Positions 20,460-29,353 of a stretch of DNA of 36,763 bases are shown here, in pieces. Positions within the stretch are counted from its first letter, which is position 1. Each line of letters begins with the position of its first letter. The translations under genes were made by a program, and so were the position numbers. The stretch is from Alphaproteobacteria bacterium. Its GTDB lineage: Bacteria > Pseudomonadota > Alphaproteobacteria > Micavibrionales > Micavibrionaceae. The stretch is from the NCBI GenBank assembly GCA_007117665.1, contig SKGD01000042.1:1-36763 (forward strand), in the 5' to 3' direction. The notes beneath the pieces were generated by a model. The model was not told the DNA's origin and made no database searches. It worked only from the letters and a program-made list of their open reading frames with translations.

Positions 20460-20534
20460 GCTCTTGGTTGACGTGCCGTTAAACCATATCTAACCTGTGA
20501 AGATCAAGCTTTTTACATGATTCGGATGAGGCAC

Positions 20535-21476
20535 ATGGCAAAGACCATACTGGCACTGAATAATCTGCATCCTTTGGGACTGGACGGGCTGGAAGACGGT
20601 TTTACCGTTTTGCGGCTGGGGCGCGAACATGACCCTGAAAACGCCATTCAGGCGCATCAGAACGATATTGTCGGCATTGTCGCAAGTGTGGGAAATACGG
20701 TCAGCGCCAAATTAATCGAAGCCTTGCCGAACCTTGAGATCATCAGCAATTTCGCCGTCGGGGTGGATAATATCGATCTGGCGGCGGCGGACAGGCGCGG
20801 TGTTGTTGTGACCAATACGCCGGACGTATTGACTACTGATACGGCGGATATTGCCTTGTCGCTGATATTGTGCGCCGCGCGGCGCATTGTCGAGGCTGAC
20901 GCCTATGTCCGGGTCGGGAAATGGCATGGCGGCGCTATGCGCCTTGGCACCAGCCTGTCCGGCAAGACATGCGGCATTGTCGGGCTGGGGCGGATCGGGC
21001 AGGCGATCGCCGCCCGCGCTGCGGCGTTTGACATGAGGATCCTGTATCATGGTCGTACTGCCAAAACGCATGTGCCTTATGAATTTTGTTCGTCCCTGCA
21101 TGATATGGCTGCGCAATCGGACTTTCTTGTGCTGGCCTGTGCGGGAGGCGCGGAAACAAAACATCTGGTGGATGAGGGCATCTTGGAGGCGCTGGGTGAA
21201 AAAGGTTATCTGATCAATATTGCGCGCGGTTCCGTGGTCGATCAGGACGCGCTTTTGATCGCTTTGCAAAATAAATCTCTTGCAGGGGCGGGGCTTGATG
21301 TTTATGACAATGAACCTAATGTGCCTGAATCACTGTTTTCCATGGATAACGTTGTCCTGTTACCGCATATCGGTAGCGCAACAATGGAAACAAGGCGTAA
21401 GATGGCACAGCTTGTAATTGACAATATCAAGGCGCATTTTAACGGCGACCCTGTAAAAACCCCGGTGGCGGCATGA
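20535..21476 (+). CDS. D-isomer-specific 2-hydroxyacid dehydrogenase
   Basis: CGIVGLGRIGQAIAARAAAFDMRILYHGR Rossmann motif; INIARGSVVDQDALLIAL...GAGLDVYDNEP...LLPHIGSATMETR. Start chosen at MAKTIL within the 20517 ORF. Confidence 0.92.
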   Translation: MAKTILALNNLHPLGLDGLEDGFTVLRLGREHDPENAIQAHQNDIVGIVASVGNTVSAKLIEALPNLEIISNFAVGVDNIDLAAADRRGVVVTNTPDVLTTDTADIALSLILCAARRIVEADAYVRVGKWHGGAMRLGTSLSGKTCGIVGLGRIGQAIAARAAAFDMRILYHGRTAKTHVPYEFCSSLHDMAAQSDFLVLACAGGAETKHLVDEGILEALGEKGYLINIARGSVVDQDALLIALQNKSLAGAGLDVYDNEPNVPESLFSMDNVVLLPHIGSATMETRRKMAQLVIDNIKAHFNGDPVKTPVAA

Positions 21477-21958
21477 TGAAAAAACTGATGATTTTCCTGA
21501 CGGTTCTGTTTGTGGCGGCGCAAGCCTCACAGGCGATGGCCGCGCAATGTTACTCACGAAGCGAAGCCGAGGCCGAGCAGGCGATCCGCATCCATAGCGA
21601 GTTGATGGTGATTGGGCTGAATTGCATGAATATGCGTTTTCGTGACGGCACGAACTTATACCGGACATACCACAATTTCACTCGCGCCAATTCCGATATG
21701 TTTCAGGGGTATGAGCAAACGCTTGTCGATTATTTCCGCAAGGCCGGGCACGACCAGCCGGAGCGGTCGCTGGACACGCTGCGTACGGTTCTGGCCAACA
21801 ATATATCAAACAGCGCCGCGCGTATGAAGCCTGACCAGTTCTGTAACCGTTATGCGGGGCGGGTCTTGCAGGCATCGGGGATGGATCGTTCAACCCTGCG
21901 CCAGTGGGCATCGACCTTTCACCCGTCACACCCGGTATCCCGTCCGATTTGTGAATAA
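21473..21958 (+). CDS. hypothetical secreted protein with four cysteines
   Basis: Signal peptide MMKKLMIFLTVLFVAAQASQAMAA; mature part has exactly four Cys; 4-bp ATGA overlap with preceding dehydrogenase. Confidence 0.8.
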   Translation: MMKKLMIFLTVLFVAAQASQAMAAQCYSRSEAEAEQAIRIHSELMVIGLNCMNMRFRDGTNLYRTYHNFTRANSDMFQGYEQTLVDYFRKAGHDQPERSLDTLRTVLANNISNSAARMKPDQFCNRYAGRVLQASGMDRSTLRQWASTFHPSHPVSRPICE

Positions 21959-22035
21959 AAAACCGGGGGCTATTGTCTTTGGGTTTTTGGCTGAATATCC
22001 TGAAGGCCTGACAGCCATCAGGGGGGATCATAATA

Positions 22036-23544
22036 ATGGCCGGGATAGATTCATGGATTGACGAACGTTTTGCAATGATTGCCGATATTGCGGCAAGCGT
22101 TGTTTTCTTCAGCGTTCCTTTGCCCGGCGTGACCAACTCGGCCGGTGACGTGATGCAGCTTCCGCTGCTGATTATATGGCTGGCCGCGGCGGGGATATTC
22201 TTCACTTTTTATCTGGGCTTTATCAATGTCCGTTATTTCGGTCATGCGCTGAATGTGGTGCGCGGCAAATATGACAAGGATGATAAAGACAGCAAAAAAG
22301 AAGGCGATATTGGCCGCTTTCAGGCATTAATGACATCCCTGTCCGGGACGGTCGGGCTGGGGAATATTGCCGGCGTTGCCGCCGCAGTGTCGATCGGCGG
22401 ACCGGGTGCGGTTTTGTGGATGATGCTGATGGGGTTGTTCGGCATGGCGACAAAATTCGTCGAGGTAACGCTGGGCGTCAAATACCGTCATCACCCGAAC
22501 CCCGAACGCAAGGACGTGATTTCCGGCGGGCCGATGTATTATCTGCGCGATATTTTTGACAACCGGAATATCCCTTATATCGGCCATATTCTGGCGATTA
22601 TGTTTGCTATTTGCTGTATTGGCGGGGCGATTGGCGGCGGCAATATGTTTCAGGCCAACCAGTCCTATCAGCAGCTTGTCAATGTGACGGGCGGCGATGC
22701 CGGATGGATGGCTGACAAAGGCTGGCTTTATGGGCTGATGCTGGCCTTTTTGGTCGGGTTGGTCATTATCGGCGGGATCAAGTCGATCGCCCGTGTGGCG
22801 TCACGGCTGGTGCCGGTGATGGGCATGATTTACCTGATTGCCGGGCTGTTTGTTATTTTGATGCATTTCACGCACATACCCGGCGCATTGTGGACGATCA
22901 TATCTATGGCGATTTCGCCGGAGGCTGGTATAGGCGGCTTTATTGGTGGGTTGATTGTCGGGGTGCAGCGTGCGGTATTCTCGAACGAGGCCGGTCTTGG
23001 CTCGGCGCCGATTGTTCATTCCAACACCAAGACCGACCAGCCTGTCAGTCAGGGTTTTGTCGGCATGTTGGGGCCGTTTATTGATACGGTTGTGATTTGT
23101 ATGGTGACGGCGCTGGTGATCGTGATTACCGGGGCATATCAGGAAGGTGCGGCTGAATTCGCCGCCGCCGGCAGTATCGAAGGCGTTAGCCTGACATCGC
23201 GCGCTTTTGAGAGTGTCATACCGGGTGCGAGCTACGTTTTGGCGCTGACGGTTTTCCTGTTTGCCTATTCAACGATGATTACGTGGTCGTTTTACGGATC
23301 AAAAGCTACAACCTATCTGTTTGGTGAAAATGTCAGAATCGATCTGGCGTTCAAAATTTTCTTCTGTTCTTTCGTTGTGGTCGGCGCTTCGGCCAGCCTT
23401 GACAATGTGCTGTTATTTTCCGATGCGATGATCCTGTCGATGGCGATCCCGAATATTATCGGTCTGTATATTGCCGCGCCAGAAGTAAAGCGTGAACTTA
23501 AGAAATATATAGAACATATTGGAAGAAAAGAAAAACAAGCTTGA
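22036..23544 (+). CDS. sodium:alanine symporter family protein (AGCS)
   Basis: ALMTSLSGTVGLGNIAGVAAAVSIGGPGAVLWMMLMGLFGMATKFVEVTLGVKYR; GVQRAVFSNEAGLGSAPIVHSNTKTDQPVSQGFVGM. Confidence 0.94.
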   Translation: MAGIDSWIDERFAMIADIAASVVFFSVPLPGVTNSAGDVMQLPLLIIWLAAAGIFFTFYLGFINVRYFGHALNVVRGKYDKDDKDSKKEGDIGRFQALMTSLSGTVGLGNIAGVAAAVSIGGPGAVLWMMLMGLFGMATKFVEVTLGVKYRHHPNPERKDVISGGPMYYLRDIFDNRNIPYIGHILAIMFAICCIGGAIGGGNMFQANQSYQQLVNVTGGDAGWMADKGWLYGLMLAFLVGLVIIGGIKSIARVASRLVPVMGMIYLIAGLFVILMHFTHIPGALWTIISMAISPEAGIGGFIGGLIVGVQRAVFSNEAGLGSAPIVHSNTKTDQPVSQGFVGMLGPFIDTVVICMVTALVIVITGAYQEGAAEFAAAGSIEGVSLTSRAFESVIPGASYVLALTVFLFAYSTMITWSFYGSKATTYLFGENVRIDLAFKIFFCSFVVVGASASLDNVLLFSDAMILSMAIPNIIGLYIAAPEVKRELKKYIEHIGRKEKQA

Positions 23545-23557
23545 GTGAGGCTTGTTT
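23533..23557 (+). terminator. Rho-independent terminator overlapping the symporter stop codon
   Basis: aaacaagc-ttgagtgag-gcttgttt followed by cttcttttg. Confidence 0.7.
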
Positions 23558-23782
23558 CTTCTTTTGATTCTGCAGGTCGTCTATATTTTATCCCGAAATA
23601 TCCACAGCTTTCACATGCTGTGCTGATTCGCTGCTTTGCGGCGCTGGGCGGTTTTGTTCGGGGATAGTGCTCTGATGCCTTGAAAACAAAGGCTTGCGTC
23701 CGGCAGCGGGGCTGTTAAGAATATCGCATTCACAAGTTTATTGTCAGATTTTTAAAGAACCAGCATGGGAGAGCCGCCTGCG

Positions 23783-26700
23783 ATGAAGCCCTTATCCGCA
23801 CGCCATAACGAAGACAAAGACCGCAAGGAAACCGAAGGCGCAAGCGATGCGGCCTTATCGTCGAAAACACGCTCATCCTTGTCAGGCGCGGCGGCAGCCC
23901 GTATTCCCGAAGTTACGGCAAAAAAAATCGAGGACATTAAGGGCAAGTCATCCTCGTTACAGCATTTACGGATCACCGCGGCCAGAAATGAAGGCAAGAG
24001 CGGGGCAGGTGGCGGTTTTCACGTCAGCGCCCGTCAAAGCGAACGCAATCATGAAGAATACCGTATGGAAGAAGCGCAGGATCACCATCATGCTGCCGAG
24101 TCCGATGATGAGGCGGCTGTGCTGTCATTGGGAGCACCTGTCACGGCAGATGCCATCAAACGGCCTTTGGGGATGACTATGCTGGTTTATGGCGGGGCTT
24201 TGCTGACCGCACTGTGGGTCGCTTACAGCGTTATTTATATTGCCGGAATTTATGGTGTTCAAGGGTTGATGGCGATGAGCCCGCCGGAAATTGGCGGCAT
24301 GCTGGGCGGTATTTTGGCACCGGTTGCGCTGTTCTGGTTTATCGTCAGCTATGCCGCGCGCAGCATGGATGTGCATCACTACACACAGGCGCTGCGCCAT
24401 GAGCTGCAGTCAATCCTGTTCCCGTCCGAGGAGCGCGCCATTCGGGTTGGTAAGGATATTGAGCGCTTGTGCCATCAGGCAGCCGAGCTGTCGGCATCGT
24501 CCAGGGCGGTGGTGAAAACTATTTCACGGGCGCGGCAGGGATTGCGCTCCGAGATACGTGATTTTGTCGGTCTTTCCAAAAAGACCGAATTTCACATTGA
24601 AAGGCTGGCTGAGTCCTTAAATGAGAAAACGCTTAAGTTAAGCGCCCTGACTGACGAGATCGAACAAAGAACGGCAAAGATCGATGATGCCACACAATCC
24701 GGCGCTGAGGCGTGGGATCAGGCAACGCTTGTGGTTCTTGAGCGCGCCGGGGAAATGGAATCCGCAATGGGACGCGGAGCGGATAAAATACTGGACGCCG
24801 CCGATCAGGCCAAAACTAGAACGCGTGAAATTGAAGATAATCTGCAAAGCAGCTTTGACGGGCTGAGTAAGTCTGTCGATGCGGTCGCGGAAAGGCTGGG
24901 TGATCTCAGCGGCGATTTTGACAACCATATCAAAGGATTGTCTGATGCTGCCGGGCATGTTTCCGATGAAACGTCGCGTCTGGCCGAAACTATTGAAAGC
25001 CAGATCGGCAGCCTTGAGGATGTTGCGCACAGAACGCTGGAGTCCATGGCGAAATCCAGTCAAACGATTGAAGAGCATCGCGAGGCGCTGGATCGCGGGG
25101 CGAATTCTGTTGCCGCGCAGGCCGACCGCATTGCCGACACAATCAATGGCAGCCTGATGGGGTTGAATGATGCGGCTGATCACATGGTCACGCGCACGGA
25201 TGATCTTGAAGAGCGCATCGCCGGACAGGCTGAAAAGCTGCGTGAAACGGTTGGGACTATCACCGGACAGGCGGCCTTGATCGAGGATGCCGGGGTTTCG
25301 GCAGCGAATAAGCTGAGCGAATCCATGGCGGTTGCGTTGTCGGGTGCGGAATCGATCAGCGCCGCCGTGCGCCGTGCGATTGAATCGCTGGAAAAAACCA
25401 CATGCTCGGCCAAGGAACAGGCCGAGGACATGATTGAATCAACGCGCAACCATATCGCACAATTGAATGATGCGGGGGCGGGGAATGTTGCCCATATCCG
25501 CGAGATTCTCGATATGCTGGAGAAAAGCCGCACCCAGATCGAAGAAGCGTCATCCCTGTCCGATGCGCAGGTTGCAAAGCTGGCAGCAGCCGTCGAAGAC
25601 CAGGCCGCACGGATCAACACATCCACGGCCAGCATGGTCGAGCGGATCCAGTCAGTGCAAGGTGCGTTGGAAAAGCCGCTGCATAATATCAATCTGGCGA
25701 TCCGGGATGCGGATTCTCGTCACCAGATGATCGAGGAAACGCTTGGCAAGCGGGTCGAGGACTTGCAGGAATCAAGTGGCAAGGCACGGGAAGCGGCAGA
25801 TTATATCCGCAACATCTTACGCGGTCAGGCACAGGAAATATCGACATTATCCGGCCAGATTTCCGGCCATGCCCGCAGCCTGAACGAACAGCTCGGCGAG
25901 CAAAAAACGCTTTTGGATGACGAAGTGCGGGATTCGCTGCAGAAAATCGAGCAGGTGAGGGATGCACTCGAAAAACAGGCATTGCAGCTATCCGATATTT
26001 CAGTGCGCGCCGTCAGTGATGTTGACGGATTAGGGCGCAGCATCGAAACAAATTGCCGTGATATCGACTCCACAACCCAGAAAACACTTGTCGATCTTGG
26101 GTCTTTGAACGAGCGCTTACAGGATGCGGCAGCGCACCTGAAAGAGCGCAGCGGTGTTGCGAAAGAATCTGTGGAAACAGTCATGGAATCGTTCGAGGGA
26201 ACCGTTGAAAAATTCGAGCCGGTCTTTATCCGGGCGCTGGATTACGCCAAAGAGGCACAGGAAGGCTTTCAGCTTCTTCATGCTGATTTTGACGCCACAA
26301 GCACGCATAGTCTGGCGCGGCTGAAGGATGTCGGCGATGTGTTTGATGAACGCCTGCGCGACCTTAAGAATGGTGCGGATGACGCCGCACAGCTTTTGAA
26401 AACCTCCAGCGATCATTTACAGGAGCGTGTCAGCGATATCCAGCGTGCCGCGCAGGAATCCAGCGACCGCATGTATGAGATTGAGTCATCGCTGAAAGAC
26501 CAATCCTCGGAAATACATTTATCGACCGATCAGGCGATCCTGAAGATTGAGTCTATCCAGCGTTTGCTCAATGACCAGTTCCACGAATTATCGGAATCTG
26601 TTGGTCATGCCACGGCGCAAATTGCCGATGTCGGCGAGGCGCTTTCAAAATCAGCGCGTCATGTCGATGAGGTGTCTGCCAATGTGCTCAGCGGTATTTC

Positions 26701-27658
26701 GGATGTCGCCAGCAAGGTCAGGGAAGAAAGTCGCTCTTTTGCAGCGGTCAGCGCAGAATCCATTGAGCTGACGAAAAATCTGGTTACGACATTATCGGCT
26801 GAGTCCGGTCATCTGGTGCAATCATCCAAAGACTCGCTGGCGGAATTGCGCAGCACCGGCGACAGCATCGAAATGAAAACCCGTGAAGTCGAAGAGCAAG
26901 TCAAGGCGGCGCTGCGGACAACGCGCGACTACACAGCTACATTGCGCGAGCAGGCAACATTAGTGGCTGAAACTGCCGCCGACAGCACCGAACAAATCGA
27001 CCGTTCTGTTTCAATGCTGCGGAGCCGGCTGGGCGACGTGCAGGGCGTGGCCGGTGATGTGGTGGTGCAAGTTGATCGTTCGCGGGATAATTTGTCCGAA
27101 GAAGCAGACAGGCTTTTGCAGGTTTCGGCCTCTGCCATCAAGGCCGCCGAGGAAGCGTCTTCGGCCTTCAGCAAGCAGTCCGGCGCCTTATTCAAGGCTG
27201 TACAGGATGCCGCGCATCACACAGACCGGATCCGCAAGGAAGAATGGCGGGCGCAGCGTAACGCCTTTATGGGCGCGGCGAAATTCATTGTGGAAAGCCT
27301 GCATTCCCTGTCGGTGGATATGACCCGCATTCAGGACGGAGAGCTTTCTGAAAAACTTTGGAAAAACTATCAAAAAGGCGATGTCGCGGCGTTTACAAGG
27401 CGGTTGGCCGAGGTGGGCGATGACACGAAGCTGGAGAAAATCCGCGATAAATACGCCACAGATACGGAGTTTCGTACCTATACGCAGCGCTTTATCCGGC
27501 AATATGAAGAGCTTTACGATCAGGCTGTGGCGAATGATCACGGCGATTTGCTGGGCGCGACATTCTTGTCCAGTGATATCGGCAAGCTTTACATGACACT
27601 GTGTCATGCGGCCGGGAAACCGCCCCGCACAGGCAATCAGGAGCGTAACGCGGCCTGA
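23783..27658 (+). CDS. large inner-membrane-anchored coiled-coil protein, possible TipN/GPR-like polarity or envelope scaffold
   Basis: ORF 23765-27658 (1297 aa). Two adjacent hydrophobic segments (GMTMLVYGGALLTALWVAYSVIYIAGIYG and IGGMLGGILAPVALFWFIVSYAA) then about 900 aa of coiled-coil repeats and a C-terminal globular segment. Start 23783 preferred because of gggagag SD at 23768-23774. Confidence 0.85.
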   Translation: MKPLSARHNEDKDRKETEGASDAALSSKTRSSLSGAAAARIPEVTAKKIEDIKGKSSSLQHLRITAARNEGKSGAGGGFHVSARQSERNHEEYRMEEAQDHHHAAESDDEAAVLSLGAPVTADAIKRPLGMTMLVYGGALLTALWVAYSVIYIAGIYGVQGLMAMSPPEIGGMLGGILAPVALFWFIVSYAARSMDVHHYTQALRHELQSILFPSEERAIRVGKDIERLCHQAAELSASSRAVVKTISRARQGLRSEIRDFVGLSKKTEFHIERLAESLNEKTLKLSALTDEIEQRTAKIDDATQSGAEAWDQATLVVLERAGEMESAMGRGADKILDAADQAKTRTREIEDNLQSSFDGLSKSVDAVAERLGDLSGDFDNHIKGLSDAAGHVSDETSRLAETIESQIGSLEDVAHRTLESMAKSSQTIEEHREALDRGANSVAAQADRIADTINGSLMGLNDAADHMVTRTDDLEERIAGQAEKLRETVGTITGQAALIEDAGVSAANKLSESMAVALSGAESISAAVRRAIESLEKTTCSAKEQAEDMIESTRNHIAQLNDAGAGNVAHIREILDMLEKSRTQIEEASSLSDAQVAKLAAAVEDQAARINTSTASMVERIQSVQGALEKPLHNINLAIRDADSRHQMIEETLGKRVEDLQESSGKAREAADYIRNILRGQAQEISTLSGQISGHARSLNEQLGEQKTLLDDEVRDSLQKIEQVRDALEKQALQLSDISVRAVSDVDGLGRSIETNCRDIDSTTQKTLVDLGSLNERLQDAAAHLKERSGVAKESVETVMESFEGTVEKFEPVFIRALDYAKEAQEGFQLLHADFDATSTHSLARLKDVGDVFDERLRDLKNGADDAAQLLKTSSDHLQERVSDIQRAAQESSDRMYEIESSLKDQSSEIHLSTDQAILKIESIQRLLNDQFHELSESVGHATAQIADVGEALSKSARHVDEVSANVLSGISDVASKVREESRSFAAVSAESIELTKNLVTTLSAESGHLVQSSKDSLAELRSTGDSIEMKTREVEEQVKAALRTTRDYTATLREQATLVAETAADSTEQIDRSVSMLRSRLGDVQGVAGDVVVQVDRSRDNLSEEADRLLQVSASAIKAAEEASSAFSKQSGALFKAVQDAAHHTDRIRKEEWRAQRNAFMGAAKFIVESLHSLSVDMTRIQDGELSEKLWKNYQKGDVAAFTRRLAEVGDDTKLEKIRDKYATDTEFRTYTQRFIRQYEELYDQAVANDHGDLLGATFLSSDIGKLYMTLCHAAGKPPRTGNQERNAA

Positions 27659-27702
27659 TCTGTCGCGGTTTTTAATTTACCCGGTTGATTCAAAAAGGTA
27701 AT

Positions 27703-27726
27703 AGGTCAATAATCTTTTATTGACCT
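27703..27726 (+). terminator. Rho-independent terminator after the coiled-coil gene
   Basis: aggtcaataa-tctt-ttattgacct followed by ttatcttttatcttt. Confidence 0.7.
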
Positions 27727-27783
27727 TTATCTTTTATCTTTGAATGAGGATAAACAGACTCATCGCTCATTTTCAGGTGCTTC

Positions 27784-28719
27784 ATGGGAAAAACAAAATT
27801 CTGCCAAGGTATTTCGGATCTTTCCGACAGCTATAACGCTTTCATTATCGACCAGTGGGGCGTGTTGCATAATGGCGAGCGCGCCTATGACGGGGTAGCG
27901 GATTGCCTGAGAGAGCTAAAAGAGCGCAAAAAGCACATCATTATATTGTCTAATTCCGGAAAGCGTGCGGAAGAAAATAAAGAGCGTCTCAAAAAACTGG
28001 GGATCGGCGCCAGCCTGTATGACGAGATTATCACATCCGGTGAAATCACGTGGCAGGGCTTGCAGGCGCAAAATGAAGGCGTTTTTGAAAATATTGGTAA
28101 AAAATGTTTTCTGATGAGCCGCGACGGCGATCTCTCGCTTATTGGCGGACTGGACGATATTACCGTGACACCGGATATCGAAGAGGCGGATTTTTTGCTG
28201 ATCAGCGGCAGTGACGCGCCGGAAAAAACGCTGGCCGATTATTATGAGCCTATTTTGAGAACCGCGATCAGGCGTCGTTTGAAAGCTGTGTGCGCAAACC
28301 CCGACAGTCGTATTCTGGTTGGTAGTAACTCGACCTTCGGGCCGGGAATGATCGCCCGCCGTTATCAGGATTTTGGCGGGGTTGTCCATTATATTGGTAA
28401 GCCGCACAAACCGATTTTCCAGTACTGTATCAGACAATTGCAAAAACAGGATATCTATCCGGGGCAAACTGTGATGGTCGGCGATACGATGGCACATGAC
28501 ATACTGGGGGCGGCCTCGATGGATATTGACACATGCCTTGTCAAAAACGGCCTGCATTACGGCTCGTTCAAAGGCTGTGCGTCGGCCTATGATGTTGACC
28601 GGGCATTAAATATTTTGGTGTTGCAACATAATAACGTCAGGCCAACCTATCTCGTTGACCGGATGAAATGGGGCAAAGCCTTGCCCGATCGCAAGCATAA
28701 AAAGCGCAAATCCGCATAG
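27784..28719 (+). CDS. HAD-superfamily class IIA hydrolase (TIGR01459-like)
   Basis: YNAFIIDQWGVLHNGERAYDGVADCL...IIILSNSGKRAEENKERLKKLG...VMVGDTMAHDILGAASMDIDTCLV. Confidence 0.88.
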   Translation: MGKTKFCQGISDLSDSYNAFIIDQWGVLHNGERAYDGVADCLRELKERKKHIIILSNSGKRAEENKERLKKLGIGASLYDEIITSGEITWQGLQAQNEGVFENIGKKCFLMSRDGDLSLIGGLDDITVTPDIEEADFLLISGSDAPEKTLADYYEPILRTAIRRRLKAVCANPDSRILVGSNSTFGPGMIARRYQDFGGVVHYIGKPHKPIFQYCIRQLQKQDIYPGQTVMVGDTMAHDILGAASMDIDTCLVKNGLHYGSFKGCASAYDVDRALNILVLQHNNVRPTYLVDRMKWGKALPDRKHKKRKSA

Positions 28720-28773
28720 CCTGCTTTTTTTTCTTCTATGCTTTGACAGCTGCTCTTCAAGGATTGTATTTCA

Positions 28774-29353
28774 ATGGCGCATTTTGAATCCGCCAAAGAC
28801 AAAATCATGATGGGCGCCGAGCGTAAATCTATGGTTATGACTGAAAATGAACGAAAGCTGACGGCGTATCATGAGGCCGGTCATGCGCTGGTTGCTGTTC
28901 ATCAGAAACATTCCGATCCGGTTCATAAAGCCACGATTATCCCGCGTGGACGTGCTTTGGGCATGGTGATGCGCCTGCCGGAAAAGGATTCGCTGAGTAT
29001 TAATACGGCACAGCTAAAAGCTAATCTGGCGGTTGCTTATGGCGGACGGCAGCCAGTTTTCAGCCGGAACGGCGGCGCTTATCGATGAGGAAGTCAAGCG
29101 AATCACAGCCGAAAGCGAAACGGAGGCAAAAAGAATCCTAAGCGAGCACCGCGATCAACTTGAGATCATTGCGCAGGCTTTGTTGAAATATGAAACGTTG
29201 AGCGGTGCCGAGATTGATGCTTTGTTGAGAGGCGAAGAGCTGCAACGCGAAGGGGCTGTCGATGATATGGCGGCGGCACGCCGCCTATTCCGGGGTAGTC
29301 TTATTCGCGGTCTTCCATCTCTTCGCGCATCGCACGGGGCAAAAGGATATTAA
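28774..29353 (+). pseudogene. ftsH: truncated, internally deleted and frameshifted ftsH (M41 peptidase) fragment
   Basis: [72 protein letters not shown]...AYGGR, then in another frame [59 protein letters not shown] domain and the segment between are absent. Confidence 0.88.

Noticed and set aside
23605-23630. cacagc-tttcacat-gctgtg hairpin after the symporter gene
   Set aside because: Short 6-bp stem without T tract; not distinguishable from chance.
27916-28557. 213-aa minus-strand ORF
   Set aside because: Antisense to the HAD hydrolase; no family resemblance.
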